Shown: piece by piece, positions 51,284 to 60,428 of the stretch
How positions within the stretch are numbered: position 1 is the first letter of the stretch
How the letters are laid out: each line of letters begins with the position of its first letter
Origin: Candidatus Nitrospira allomarina
Lineage (GTDB): Bacteria; Nitrospirota; Nitrospiria; Nitrospirales; UBA8639
Assembly (NCBI RefSeq): GCF_032050975.1
Contig: NZ_CP116967.1
Coordinates: 1,423,001-1,487,000, forward strand
DNA: 64,000 bases
Reading direction: 5' to 3'
Notes under the pieces: model-generated
Database searches by the model: none
What the model saw: the letters and a program-made list of their open reading frames with translations, nothing else
Told to the model about the DNA's origin: nothing
Translations under genes and position numbers: made by a program

Positions 51284-52846
51284 ATGGACACGGTAATTCC
51301 CATACTTGCAGTGGTGATCGGGCTTTTTCTTGGATTTGTGTTATCGAAGGTGTATCAGCAACAGAGAGACTTGAAGCGTCGGTCAGCAGCTGAAGAGCAA
51401 GCTCAACAGCTCACCCAAAATGCTCAACGAGAGGCCGAAAATCTAGTCAAAGAAGCAAAAATCGAAGTAAAAGATCTGCTGTTTCAAGCCAAGTCTGAAC
51501 TTGAAACAAAAGAAAAGGAAAAGAGGAATGAAATTCAAGCCGCGGATCGAAAAATCATCCAGCGAGAAGAGGCCCTTGAGCGTAAAATCAACCAATTTGA
51601 AAAACGTGATGAGGAGATGCGACGAAAAGAGCGTTCCCTTAAGGAGAAGGAGGAAGCTCTGGTCAATAAAGCTGCTGCGTGCGACCAAGCCATTAAGGAG
51701 CACCGGCTTGCCCTGGAGCAGGTGGCAGGAATTACGGCCGAGGAAGCCAAACGCCAGTTGCTGGGTGAAATTGAAAGTGAAGCACGGATGGATGCGGCGT
51801 TGTTAACAAAAAGAATTTTGGATGAGGCTAAAGAAACCGCTGAACGAGAGGCTAGAGAAATTGTAACTCGGTCGATACAGCGGATCACAAGAGATTACGT
51901 CAACGAGGCCACGATCTCAGTGGTTCCACTCGCGAATGATAGCATGAAGGGAAGGATTATCGGTCGCGAGGGAAGAAATATTCGGGCTTTGGAGGCGGCA
52001 ACCGGGGTTGATCTTATAATTGACGAAACCCCGGAGGCAGTGATCGTGTCCGGATTCGATCCCCTTCGGAGGGAGGTCGCCAAAATTGCACTTGAACGCC
52101 TCATGCAGGATGGGCGCATTCATCCGACTCGGATTGAGGAAGTCGTAGAAAAGGTCAAGGGCGACTTAGATAAGTTGATGAGAGACGATGCTGAAAAAGT
52201 TATCTTTGAAGTCGGTCTTTCAGATTTTCACCCTGAAATTGTCAAATTATTGGGTCGTCTGAAATATCGAACCAGTTATGGACAAAATAATTTATATCAT
52301 GCCAGGGAAGCATCATATATCTGTGGGATTATGGCTTCAGAACTGGGGTTAGACGTGAAATTGGCTAAGCGAGGAGCCCTCTTGCATGATATAGGAAAAG
52401 TGGTTAGTCATGAAGAGGAGGGTACGCATGCGATGCTCGGGGCCGAATTGGCAAAGAAGTATGGAGAGTCGGAACTCATTGTGAATGCCATTGCTGCCCA
52501 TCATGAACAAGTTGAGCCGCTTTGTCCCGAATCGGTATTAGTGGCTGCGGCGGAAGCTCTCTCGGCCGCCCGCCCGGGTGCCAGACGCGAAACTCTCGAA
52601 GCCTATGTCAAGCGATTGGAAAAGCTGGAATCGTTAGCTACTGGGTTTACAGGGGTTGATAAGGCCTATGCAATTCAGGCTGGACGTGAAATTCGGGTAA
52701 TAATTCGGCAGGGAGAATTAAACGACAGTGAAAGTTTTGCCCTGTCTCGGGATTTGGCCAAAAAGATTGAACAAGAACTGACATATCCTGGACAGATAAA
52801 GGTGACAGTCATTCGAGAAAATCGCTTTATCGAATTTGCCAAATAG
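51284..52846 (+). CDS. rny: Ribonuclease Y
   Basis: 520 residues. One N-terminal helix (VIPILAVVIGLFLGFVLSKVY) anchors the protein; a long coiled coil covers ~30-200; a KH RNA-binding domain follows (GRIIGREGRNIRALEAATG), then an HD phosphohydrolase domain with HDIGK and AAHHE. RNase Y starts mRNA decay by endonuclease cleavage at the membrane. TAGGAG precedes the ATG. The next gene, ymdB, is a frequent neighbour. Confidence 0.97.
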   Translation: MDTVIPILAVVIGLFLGFVLSKVYQQQRDLKRRSAAEEQAQQLTQNAQREAENLVKEAKIEVKDLLFQAKSELETKEKEKRNEIQAADRKIIQREEALERKINQFEKRDEEMRRKERSLKEKEEALVNKAAACDQAIKEHRLALEQVAGITAEEAKRQLLGEIESEARMDAALLTKRILDEAKETAEREAREIVTRSIQRITRDYVNEATISVVPLANDSMKGRIIGREGRNIRALEAATGVDLIIDETPEAVIVSGFDPLRREVAKIALERLMQDGRIHPTRIEEVVEKVKGDLDKLMRDDAEKVIFEVGLSDFHPEIVKLLGRLKYRTSYGQNNLYHAREASYICGIMASELGLDVKLAKRGALLHDIGKVVSHEEEGTHAMLGAELAKKYGESELIVNAIAAHHEQVEPLCPESVLVAAAEALSAARPGARRETLEAYVKRLEKLESLATGFTGVDKAYAIQAGREIRVIIRQGELNDSESFALSRDLAKKIEQELTYPGQIKVTVIRENRFIEFAK

Positions 52847-52866
52847 CTCTGTGAGTAAAGGAAATC

Positions 52867-53646
52867 ATGAACGTACTGTTTATCGGAGATATCATGGGAG
52901 AGCCCGGCCGTCGGGTGATCTTAAAGCATCTGTCAAAAGTTATTCAGGAGCATAAGATTGATCTGGTTATTGGCAATGGGGAAAATGCGGCAGGTGGGTT
53001 TGGCATCACACAGGAAGTGGCTGAAGACTTGTTTGATTTGGGTCTTTCAGTCATTACACTGGGCAATCATGCCTGGGATAAGCGTGAAGCTTTAGAGTAT
53101 CTGCAAAAAGAGCAGCGCGTGATCCGTCCCGCGAATTATCCTGATGGAGTTCCAGGAAAAGGCACGTGTGTCGTAGAAACCATTCATGGGGAGCGTTTGG
53201 TGATTTTGCAACTCATGGGGCGAGTGTTTATGCCCATGGTGGACTGCCCTTTTCGGGTTGCGGAACGCGAATTGGCTCAATTAACGACACAGACTCACTG
53301 TATTCTGGTGGATATGCATGCCGAAACCACCTCAGAAAAAATGGCGATGGGGTATTTTTTGGACGGCAAGGTGTCGGCGGTCCTTGGAACGCATACGCAT
53401 GTTCAAACTGCTGATGAACAAATCTTACCTCAGGGAACGGGGTATTTAACCGATGTGGGGATGACCGGCCCTGTTCAATCCGTCATCGGAATGAAACCAA
53501 ACATGGTGATTCAGAAATTTTTGACACAACTTCCGAAAAGATTCGAAGTGGCGACAGGACCTTCTGTTTTAAGTGCGGCAGTGTTAAATATTAATTACTC
53601 AACTGGAAAAACCACTCACATCACGCGCCTTCGTGTGTTCGAGTAA
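52867..53646 (+). CDS. ymdB: YmdB-type metallophosphoesterase
   Basis: 259 residues. Metal-binding motifs GDIMGEPGRR, GNGENAAGG, GNHAWDKRE and GTHTHVQTADE are those of the TIGR00282/YmdB family, 2',3'-cyclic-nucleotide phosphodiesterases of calcineurin-like fold. It starts 20 bases after rny, so the two are probably co-transcribed and may act together in RNA turnover. Confidence 0.93.
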   Translation: MNVLFIGDIMGEPGRRVILKHLSKVIQEHKIDLVIGNGENAAGGFGITQEVAEDLFDLGLSVITLGNHAWDKREALEYLQKEQRVIRPANYPDGVPGKGTCVVETIHGERLVILQLMGRVFMPMVDCPFRVAERELAQLTTQTHCILVDMHAETTSEKMAMGYFLDGKVSAVLGTHTHVQTADEQILPQGTGYLTDVGMTGPVQSVIGMKPNMVIQKFLTQLPKRFEVATGPSVLSAAVLNINYSTGKTTHITRLRVFE

Positions 53647-53655
53647 CGAATTTCT

Positions 53656-54999
53656 GTGCCAGGGCTTTTCCCTTCAGTGCTTACCGTCTCGACTCTCACC
53701 CGACAGATTCGTTCAACGTTCGAACAAAATTTTCCTCCACTCTGGGTTGAAGGGGAAATTTCTAATCTTCGCTGCCCGTCTTCTGGACACCGGTATTTTA
53801 CCCTGAAAGACCAATCGAGTCAGATCAGAGCTGTGCTCTTCCGCAGTCAGGTCGAACGCCTGAAATTTTCGCTTCAGGAAGGTTTGGAAGTTTTCGTGTT
53901 CGGTCGCCTTTCGGTGTATGAACCACGAGGAGACTATCAATTACTCTTGGAGGTGGTTGAGCCCAAGGGTGTAGGTGCGCTCCAATTAGCCTTTATTCAA
54001 CTGAAAGCAAAGTTGGAAGCCGAAGGATTATTTGAAGCTTCGGGGAAAAAGGTGCTTCCTCTGTACCCGCATCGGATTGGTCTGGTGACGTCACCTTCCG
54101 GCGCGGCAATCCATGATCTGCTGACCATCATTCATCGTCGCTGGCCTTTTGCACAGGTTCTGATTGCTCCTGTTCCCGTGCAAGGGGATGAAGCTGCCGG
54201 ACAAATCGCCAAGGCTATCGGGGTGCTCAACCAATTAGGCAAACTGGATGTGTTAATTGTCGGGCGTGGTGGAGGGTCGTTGGAGGACCTCTGGGCATTT
54301 AACGAAGAAATTGTGGTGAGGGCTATCGCCTCTTCCAGGATTCCGGTGGTGTCCGCTGTTGGCCATGAAACCGATCTGACGCTCGCAGATTTAGCTGCGG
54401 ATTATCGGGCTCCCACTCCCTCCGCTGCGGCCGAGTTGGTGGTTCCCGATTGCTCAACGGTTAGGCATCATTTGGGGCTTCAGCGAGTGCGATTGGAACG
54501 GTCCATGAGGAGTTTATGTGTCGCGTGGAGAGGGCAAGTTCAGGAATTGACCGGACGATTGCCTGAGCCTAGACTCGTGCTTGGACAATTCGTGCAACAG
54601 GTGGATGAGTTAGAGCGGCAACTTTATGTCAAAATGAAGCACTGGTGCCGGAATCTCCAGGTGCAGTTGCTCAAGCATCAGTCCTCGATTTGGGAGAGAA
54701 ATCCCCGGATTGACATCCATCGGCATCAACGGGCTCTGGTTGACCGAGGGATTCGGCTTATGCGAGGGATGTCCGGATGCATTCTTGGTAAACGCCATCA
54801 AACAGAATTGTGGATGTCTCAGCTGAATCAATTAAGTCCCCTTGCGGTCTTAGCACGGGGGTATAGCATTGTTCTCAAGCTGCCAAATGGAAAAGTTGTA
54901 AAGCAATCAACAGAAGTTTCTGTGGGAGAGTCTATACGCGCCAGACTTCATGAAGGCGAATTGATTTGTCTGGTAAAACGTACCCATCCTTCAACGTAA
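53656..54999 (+). CDS. xseA: Exodeoxyribonuclease VII large subunit
   Basis: 447 residues, GTG start nine bases after ymdB. An N-terminal OB-fold (FPPLWVEGEISNLRCPSSGHRYFTLKD) leads to the catalytic core (GLVTSPSGAAIHDLLTI, IVGRGGGSLEDLWAFNEE, SAVGHETDLTLADLAADYRA) and a C-terminal helical region with LARGYSIV. Degrades single-stranded DNA to oligonucleotides together with XseB, encoded 113 bases downstream. Confidence 0.96.
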   Translation: MPGLFPSVLTVSTLTRQIRSTFEQNFPPLWVEGEISNLRCPSSGHRYFTLKDQSSQIRAVLFRSQVERLKFSLQEGLEVFVFGRLSVYEPRGDYQLLLEVVEPKGVGALQLAFIQLKAKLEAEGLFEASGKKVLPLYPHRIGLVTSPSGAAIHDLLTIIHRRWPFAQVLIAPVPVQGDEAAGQIAKAIGVLNQLGKLDVLIVGRGGGSLEDLWAFNEEIVVRAIASSRIPVVSAVGHETDLTLADLAADYRAPTPSAAAELVVPDCSTVRHHLGLQRVRLERSMRSLCVAWRGQVQELTGRLPEPRLVLGQFVQQVDELERQLYVKMKHWCRNLQVQLLKHQSSIWERNPRIDIHRHQRALVDRGIRLMRGMSGCILGKRHQTELWMSQLNQLSPLAVLARGYSIVLKLPNGKVVKQSTEVSVGESIRARLHEGELICLVKRTHPST

Positions 55000-55111
55000 G
55001 GAATTCTCTTTTGCTTCATGTTCCGGCATGGCTATAATACATGGCAGGTTCATAGATCATGAACCCATGTTACGAGAGAACTGAATCACTGATCATCTTC
55101 GGACAAAATTT

Positions 55112-55357
55112 ATGGCTGTACTGAAATTTGAAAAAGCATTGTCCCGCTTGGAAACTATTGTGGCCGAGTTGGAGCGCGGGGAGCTTTCCTTGGATGAATC
55201 CTTGAGAATTTTTGAGGAAGGAGTCAAGCTCTCAAAAACCTGCCTGAAAATGTTGGATGATGCAGAACGCAAAGTGGAGATCCTTGTGCAAGACAAGGAT
55301 GGAAGAAAGCGTATACAGGCTTTTTCGATTGAGGATTCCAATTTACCAGAATCGTAA
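55112..55357 (+). CDS. xseB: Exodeoxyribonuclease VII small subunit
   Basis: 81 residues, typical for XseB, with the signature FEKALSRLETIVAELERGEL and SLDESLRIFEEG. Several copies bind one XseA. The gene pair is split by 113 bases that contain no obvious signal. Confidence 0.95.
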   Translation: MAVLKFEKALSRLETIVAELERGELSLDESLRIFEEGVKLSKTCLKMLDDAERKVEILVQDKDGRKRIQAFSIEDSNLPES

Positions 55358-55421
55358 GTTTCCTCCACGGCTATCTCTCAATCGGTGATCTTCGCATTGT
55401 CTGCTTCATGGGCATGAACAT

Positions 55422-56204
55422 ATGAAGGCTGCTCAGCCATCAGCTCCTTCCCGGAGACCCTCAAAGGAACGACTGGATTCCCTTGTCCTGAATCAGGAAT
55501 TGGTCACAAGCAGAGAACAGGCCTGCCGACTTATTCTTGCCGGTCGAGTGAAAGTCGATGGGGTCCTTATTGATAAGCCAGGGAAGCTGGTTGCGAGAAC
55601 TGTTTCGCTGGAAGTGACAAAGCCGGAATGCGCCTATGCCAGCCGAGCCGGTGAAAAGCTGGCACCTGCCTTGGAAGCATTTTTTATTTCCTGTTCAGGC
55701 TGTGTGGTGATGGATGTGGGTGCCTCCACCGGGGGGTTCACGGATTGTGTGTTGCAACGTGGCGCAAATCGAGTCTATGCCATTGACGTAGGGTATGGGC
55801 AGTTAGATTGGAAGCTGAGAACGGACCCTCGTGTTGTGGTCATGGATCGTTGCAATATCCGCCATATGTGCCCCCAAGATATTCCTGAACCGGTTGATTT
55901 GGCGGTAATCGATGTTTCATTTATTTCCCTACGTTTGGTATTGCCGGTGATTTTGCCTGTCCTGCGTGATCAGGCGTATCTTGTCGCATTGGTCAAGCCG
56001 CAGTTTGAGGTTGGGAAAGGACAAGTCGGAAAGGGAGGCATTGTCCGTGATGAACGATTGCGTGAGCAGGTGAGGGACGGTTTTGTGGATTATGTCCGTA
56101 GCCTTCGTCTCGATGTCATTGGTGTCATGGATTCGACCCTATTGGGAAAAAAAGGAAATAAGGAAATGTTGGTGGGAATGAAAAAGCGGACAGATGAGTT
56201 CTGA
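55422..56204 (+). CDS. tlyA: TlyA-type rRNA methyltransferase
   Basis: 260 residues. An N-terminal S4 RNA-binding domain (RLDSLVLNQELVTSREQACRL cut short here; then GRVKVDG) and an FtsJ-like SAM domain (VVMDVGASTGGFTDCVLQRGA, AIDVGYGQLDWKLR, VALVKPQFEVG). TlyA proteins 2'-O-methylate rRNA cytidines and were first called hemolysins. Commonly next to xseB, as here. Confidence 0.93.
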   Translation: MKAAQPSAPSRRPSKERLDSLVLNQELVTSREQACRLILAGRVKVDGVLIDKPGKLVARTVSLEVTKPECAYASRAGEKLAPALEAFFISCSGCVVMDVGASTGGFTDCVLQRGANRVYAIDVGYGQLDWKLRTDPRVVVMDRCNIRHMCPQDIPEPVDLAVIDVSFISLRLVLPVILPVLRDQAYLVALVKPQFEVGKGQVGKGGIVRDERLREQVRDGFVDYVRSLRLDVIGVMDSTLLGKKGNKEMLVGMKKRTDEF

Positions 56205-56262
56205 AGGAAGCAAGCCGATTAGTATCCCCTTAACATAATTATGAAAAAGGAGAAAGCCGGGC

Positions 56263-57192
56263 ATGTCTACAAAAATTCTGGTGACCGGGGGAGCTGGGTT
56301 CATTGGATCACATCTGGTTGACCGGTTAATCCAGGAAGGCAATGAGGTCATTGTTGTTGATAACCTCTCTACAGGGAAGCGAAAGAATGTCAATAAAAAA
56401 GCCCAATTTTATAAAATGGATATCCAGAGTAAGCGGATTGAACGGGTATTCCGAAATGAGCGTCCTCTTATTGTCGTCCATCTGGCCGCGCAAATGAGTG
56501 TACGCCATTCCACGGATGATCCGGGGTTTGATGCGCAAGTCAATATTTTAGGGACCATCAATGTGTTAGAACATGCCGTGAAGCAGGGTGTGCGAAAGGT
56601 GACATTTGCATCGTCTGGTGGTGTGGTCTATGGGGAACAGGAAATATTTCCGGCCCCAGAGTCACACCGGACAGAACCTCTTTCTCCTTATGGAATCAGT
56701 AAGTTGGCTGGAGAAAAATATCTCGCCTATTATGCAAATGCGACCGGACTCCGGTATGTGGCGCTTCGTTTTGCGAATGTCTATGGCCCCAGGCAGGACT
56801 CTGAGGGGGAGGCAGGGGTCGTGGCTATTTTCTCAAAACAAATGTTGGATGGTGGTCAACCGATTGTTAATGGAACTGGGAAGCAGACAAGAGATTTTAT
56901 CTATGTGGATGATGCGGTGGAAGCGATCTTGGTGACCTTGGGAGAGGATGTTCGGGGAATTTTTAATGTGGGAACTGGCCAGGAGACGACTATCAACGAA
57001 TGTTATGGAATTATTAAAAGTTTAACGAAGTGTCAATGCAAAGAGCTATATGGAGCGGCAAAGAAAGGCGAGCAATTTAGGAGTGTGTTGGATGTGACAA
57101 AACTCAGAGAGGTATTTGGCTGGGATCCTCAGGTTACTTTGCAGGAAGGGCTTACCCGGACAGTCGATTTTTTTCGTGGAACCGGAAATTAA
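56263..57192 (+). CDS. NAD-dependent sugar epimerase/dehydratase (GalE-like)
   Basis: 309 residues of the extended SDR family: VTGGAGFIGSHLV binds NAD, ASSGGVVYGE and SPYGISKLAGE give the catalytic Ser/Tyr/Lys, and GPRQDSEGEAGVVAIF lies in the substrate domain. It resembles UDP-glucose 4-epimerases of the archaeal/bacterial GalE-like type. GGAG upstream. Could supply sugars for surface polysaccharide together with the dehydrogenase at 3427-4734, though the two are far apart. Confidence 0.9.
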   Translation: MSTKILVTGGAGFIGSHLVDRLIQEGNEVIVVDNLSTGKRKNVNKKAQFYKMDIQSKRIERVFRNERPLIVVHLAAQMSVRHSTDDPGFDAQVNILGTINVLEHAVKQGVRKVTFASSGGVVYGEQEIFPAPESHRTEPLSPYGISKLAGEKYLAYYANATGLRYVALRFANVYGPRQDSEGEAGVVAIFSKQMLDGGQPIVNGTGKQTRDFIYVDDAVEAILVTLGEDVRGIFNVGTGQETTINECYGIIKSLTKCQCKELYGAAKKGEQFRSVLDVTKLREVFGWDPQVTLQEGLTRTVDFFRGTGN

Positions 57193-57242
57193 CCTCTCTG
57201 TTCCGCGTAGGAGGAGAATGATTTCACCTGTTAGCTTCTCTG

Positions 57243-57563
57243 TTAATACCTGGGAACGGATTGATCGATCTCAATGGACCAGGCTTCAATTCCTCCAATC
57301 AGATTTTTAACATTCGAGAATCCCTGTTGCAAAAGAAATCCCACGGCATCCGCACTCCGCATTCCTTTATGACAATACGCGACAATCTCAGCGCTTGGGT
57401 CCAATTGTTTCAGAGAATGGGGAACTTGGCCAAGAGGAATCAGCACTGATCCCTCTATTTTTGCCAGAGAGTATTCGTGGGGTTCTCGGACATCCAACAA
57501 AAAAATTTTATCGCCTTTATCCATGCGAGCTTTTAATTCGCTGACAGTGATAGTGTAACTCAT
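57243..57563 (-). CDS. Rhodanese-like sulfurtransferase
   Basis: 106 residues from the ATG at 57563, which has TAAGGAGG nine bases upstream; a 15-codon extension is open but lacks this signal. A single rhodanese domain: LLDVREPHEYSLAKIEGSVLIPL, and the active-site loop YCHKGMRS with the catalytic Cys. Cytoplasmic, no signal peptide. Substrate unknown; single-domain rhodaneses transfer sulfane sulfur to thiol acceptors. It faces the epimerase and is divergent from asnS. Confidence 0.9.
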   Translation of the reverse strand: MSYTITVSELKARMDKGDKIFLLDVREPHEYSLAKIEGSVLIPLGQVPHSLKQLDPSAEIVAYCHKGMRSADAVGFLLQQGFSNVKNLIGGIEAWSIEIDQSVPRY

Positions 57564-57675
57564 ATTTGAAAGCCTCCTTACGTTCCTGAGGTATCTCTGT
57601 ATAGACAAATGATCATAGCGGCTGAATTTTCAGGGTGTCAATTTTTTCTTTGCGAGAGCGGGAGGGAGCAGCAAC

Positions 57676-58977
57676 ATGCCGGACCAGGCGGTCGTCTCGA
57701 TTGAACAGATTTCACAATTTGAAGGCCAGGACATTACCATCAAGGGATGGATCCGTAACCGACGCTCGAGCGGTAAATTAAGCTTTTTGACAGTGCGTGA
57801 TGGCACGGGAGATCTCCAGGCTATTTTAAGCAAAGGTGAAGTTGGTGACGACCAATTTTCTTTGTGTAGTCAGTTAACCCAGGAGTCTTCTGTGATTCTG
57901 ACTGGAAAACCTCGAAGGGATGCTCGAGCGCCAGGTGGATTCGAGCTTGATGTATCCAAATTGGCAGTGATGCACATCGCAGAACCCTTTCCCATCCAAC
58001 CGAAAGACCATGGAGTTGGTTTCCTGATGGAATATCGGCATCTTTGGTTGCGGTCGCGACGCCAGCACGCCATTTTACGGATTCGCCATGAAATAATTCG
58101 GACGTGTCGGAATTTTTTTGATGATCGAGGTTTTACCTTAATTGATACGCCGATTTTTACGCCAAACGCCTGCGAGGGCACCACGACCTTATTTCAAACT
58201 CAATATTTTGACCAGGTAGCCTATTTAGCCCAAAGTGGTCAATTGTATGGAGAAGCGGCTGCAACGGCTTTTGGGAAAATATACTGCTTTGGTCCAACCT
58301 TTCGAGCGGAAAAATCAAAAACCAGACGTCATTTGATGGAGTTTTGGATGGTTGAACCGGAAATGGCCTTTGCCGACCTACCGGATGCCATGCAACTGGC
58401 AGAGGAATTGGTTTCAACGGTTATTCAGCGAGTGGTAGAATCTCGTCGACCTGAACTGGAAATCTTAGAGCGGGATATTCCTAAATTAGAAGCCATGGCC
58501 AAACCGTTTCCGCGAATAACCTATGAAGAGGCCCTGACGCGTCTTCAACAAAAGGGGGTCGCTATTCAATTCGGCGATGATTTCGGAGCCGATGACGAAA
58601 CATCTTTGGCGCAAGAATTTGATCGTCCGGTGATTGTTCATCGATATCCGGCCGCCGCCAAAGCATTTTATATGGCGAAAGATCCAGAGAGGCCAGACTT
58701 GGCGTTATGTATGGATATGCTCGCGCCGGAGGGATATGGAGAAATTATTGGAGGAGGCCAACGAATCCATGATTTGGATGAATTGCTGACGCAAATTAAA
58801 GCTCACGACCTTCCTGAGGAGGCCTTTAAGTGGTATGTGGATTTGCGACGATACGGAACGGTTCCTCATGCTGGTTTTGGTATGGGAATTGAGCGAGTCG
58901 TTGCCTGGATTTGTGGATTGGACCACGTTCGAGAAACGATTCCATTCCCCAGGATGCTCTATACGTTGTATCCTTGA
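57676..58977 (+). CDS. asnS: Asparaginyl-tRNA synthetase
   Basis: 433 residues. N-terminal OB-fold anticodon-binding domain ([20 protein letters not shown]) and class II core: motif 2 region ([24 protein letters not shown] shortened: [11 protein letters not shown]), [10 protein letters not shown], the [12 protein letters not shown] segment and motif 3 [12 protein letters not shown]. The Glu-Gly-Gly-Gly-Gln pattern and length fit AsnRS rather than AspRS. ATG after GGGAGG. Confidence 0.95.
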   Translation: MPDQAVVSIEQISQFEGQDITIKGWIRNRRSSGKLSFLTVRDGTGDLQAILSKGEVGDDQFSLCSQLTQESSVILTGKPRRDARAPGGFELDVSKLAVMHIAEPFPIQPKDHGVGFLMEYRHLWLRSRRQHAILRIRHEIIRTCRNFFDDRGFTLIDTPIFTPNACEGTTTLFQTQYFDQVAYLAQSGQLYGEAAATAFGKIYCFGPTFRAEKSKTRRHLMEFWMVEPEMAFADLPDAMQLAEELVSTVIQRVVESRRPELEILERDIPKLEAMAKPFPRITYEEALTRLQQKGVAIQFGDDFGADDETSLAQEFDRPVIVHRYPAAAKAFYMAKDPERPDLALCMDMLAPEGYGEIIGGGQRIHDLDELLTQIKAHDLPEEAFKWYVDLRRYGTVPHAGFGMGIERVVAWICGLDHVRETIPFPRMLYTLYP

Positions 58978-59079
58978 GATATTAATTGGGAAATGCCTTG
59001 AGGTTTACAAATAATATGGCCATGGCTCCTAAAATTCCTATTCCCTAGCTCCTACCTTCTTACAACATTTTCTGAGTGC

Positions 59080-59107
59080 TTGACATCATAGGCGAGGGTT
59101 GTATACT
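59080..59107 (+). promoter_or_regulatory. Promoter of the division and cell-wall cluster
   Basis: TTGACA at 59080-59085, 16-base spacer, TATACT at 59102-59107. Predicted start near 59113. Two TGGGA repeats follow at once (59116-59130). Confidence 0.75.
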
Positions 59108-59115
59108 TCCAGATG

Positions 59116-59130
59116 TGGGAGGAAGTGGGA
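59116..59130 (+). promoter_or_regulatory. MraZ-box-like direct repeats
   Basis: TGGGA at 59116-59120 and again at 59126-59130, five bases apart, the repeat unit and spacing described for MraZ binding sites. They lie just after the -10 box of the rsmH promoter. A third repeat at the same spacing is not present. Confidence 0.5.
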
Positions 59131-59169
59131 TGATTTCCACATATATTGTAAAAATGAAACAAGCTGTGC

Positions 59170-60084
59170 ATGAATGATGTTCATATACCGGTACTCGTAG
59201 AGGAAATCTGTTTTTGGCTTAATCCGCTTCCTGGTGGAGTCTACGTTGATTGTACTGTGGGAATTGGTGGAACGTCGCTGAAGATACTGGAAAAAACCGG
59301 AAAAAATGCTCATATTATTGGTTTGGACCGTGATTATCAGGCCATTGCTCTTGCGAAGAAGACATTAAGTGAATATGAATCGTCTGTAAATATACTACAT
59401 GGGAATTTCTCCCACATTCGAGATTTTGTTCAGGAGTCCGGCTATGAAAAGGTTGACGGGGTTGTGTTTGATTTAGGGGTGTCCTCGTTGCAGTTGGACC
59501 AGGCAGAGCGTGGATTTAGTTTTTCCCTGAGTGGGCCATTGGATATGCGAATGGATCAAACCCAGAAAGTAACAGCAGCTGATCTGGTGAATCATCTTCC
59601 GGAAAAAGAGTTAGCGGATGTCATCTTTACCTACGGTGAAGAACGGTATTCCCGTCGAATTGCACGCGCAATCGTGCAGGCCAGAGGCGCCGGTCTTATT
59701 CTAACCACGCAGGCCTTGGTGTCTGTCCTGGAGGGTGCGCTTCCTTTTGCCTACAAAAAGGGGCGCTTACATTTTGCGACCAGGACCTTTCAGGCGCTTC
59801 GGATACGCGTGAATCGTGAATTGGACTTGCTCGAGCCGGCTCTCCGGGATGCCATTGACCTGTTGAAGGATGGCGGAAGGGTGTGTGTCGTCGCATTTCA
59901 CTCATTAGAAGATCGTATTGTAAAGCAGACGTTTCGTTCTCTGGCGCAGAGAGAGCATCCAAAAGTTGCATTGCTGGTCAAGAAGCCTGTGAATCCGAGT
60001 GTGTCGGAAATACAACAAAATACTCGTGCTAGAAGCGCTAAGTTGCGTGTGGCCGAGCGCCTTCCGGAAGGAGAGACCCTATGA
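59170..60084 (+). CDS. rsmH: 16S rRNA (cytosine-1402-N4)-methyltransferase
   Basis: 304 residues. RsmH (MraW) methylates 16S rRNA C1402 near the P site. N-terminal HIPVLVEEICFWL and VYVDCTVGIGGTS (SAM site), DGVVFDLGVSSLQLDQAERGFSF shortened here to DLGVSSLQLDQ, and VVAFHSLEDRIVKQTF near the C-terminus are diagnostic. The ribosome-binding site is weak and a seven-codon frame (ATG 59154) overlaps the start. No mraZ precedes it. First gene of the cluster. Confidence 0.96.
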   Translation: MNDVHIPVLVEEICFWLNPLPGGVYVDCTVGIGGTSLKILEKTGKNAHIIGLDRDYQAIALAKKTLSEYESSVNILHGNFSHIRDFVQESGYEKVDGVVFDLGVSSLQLDQAERGFSFSLSGPLDMRMDQTQKVTAADLVNHLPEKELADVIFTYGEERYSRRIARAIVQARGAGLILTTQALVSVLEGALPFAYKKGRLHFATRTFQALRIRVNRELDLLEPALRDAIDLLKDGGRVCVVAFHSLEDRIVKQTFRSLAQREHPKVALLVKKPVNPSVSEIQQNTRARSAKLRVAERLPEGETL

Positions 60085-60428
60085 GGAAAAACGTGTTCCT
60101 TGGCGTCATGATTCTATTGGGAGTGTGGTGCCTGCTTTATGTTGGGGTCAAGATAGACATGTGGCGACTGGGGTATGCCATTGAAGAGTTAGAAACTCAG
60201 CGTGCGGTATTCAAAAAACAGCAAGAAGGCTTGCAGGTTCGGCTGTCGCAGTTAACGGATCCGCAGCGAGTTGCCCAACGGGCGCAAAGTCAATTGGGAC
60301 TCACCGTGGCTCAGGAAGGACAGATCGTTATGGTCTCGGTGGATACGTTACCCCAGTCTGAATCGGATGGCTATTTTCCTGTGCGTTTGGTCCGTGAATT
60401 TGGCAATACCGTCGTGAGCCTTCCGTGA
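60081..60428 (+). CDS. ftsL: Cell division protein FtsL
   Basis: 115 residues; ATGA overlap with rsmH and four-base overlap with ftsI. One N-terminal helix (VFLGVMILLGVWCLLYVGVKI) and a periplasmic coiled coil (ELETQRAVFKKQQEGLQV) are the FtsL layout; sequence conservation in this family is low, so position between rsmH and ftsI is the main support. Links FtsQ/FtsB to the FtsW-FtsI synthase. Confidence 0.88.
   Translation: MRKNVFLGVMILLGVWCLLYVGVKIDMWRLGYAIEELETQRAVFKKQQEGLQVRLSQLTDPQRVAQRAQSQLGLTVAQEGQIVMVSVDTLPQSESDGYFPVRLVREFGNTVVSLP

Noticed and set aside
59154-59177. Seven-codon leader peptide frame overlapping the rsmH start
   Set aside because: Could couple to rsmH translation, but it has no ribosome-binding site and such short frames arise by chance.
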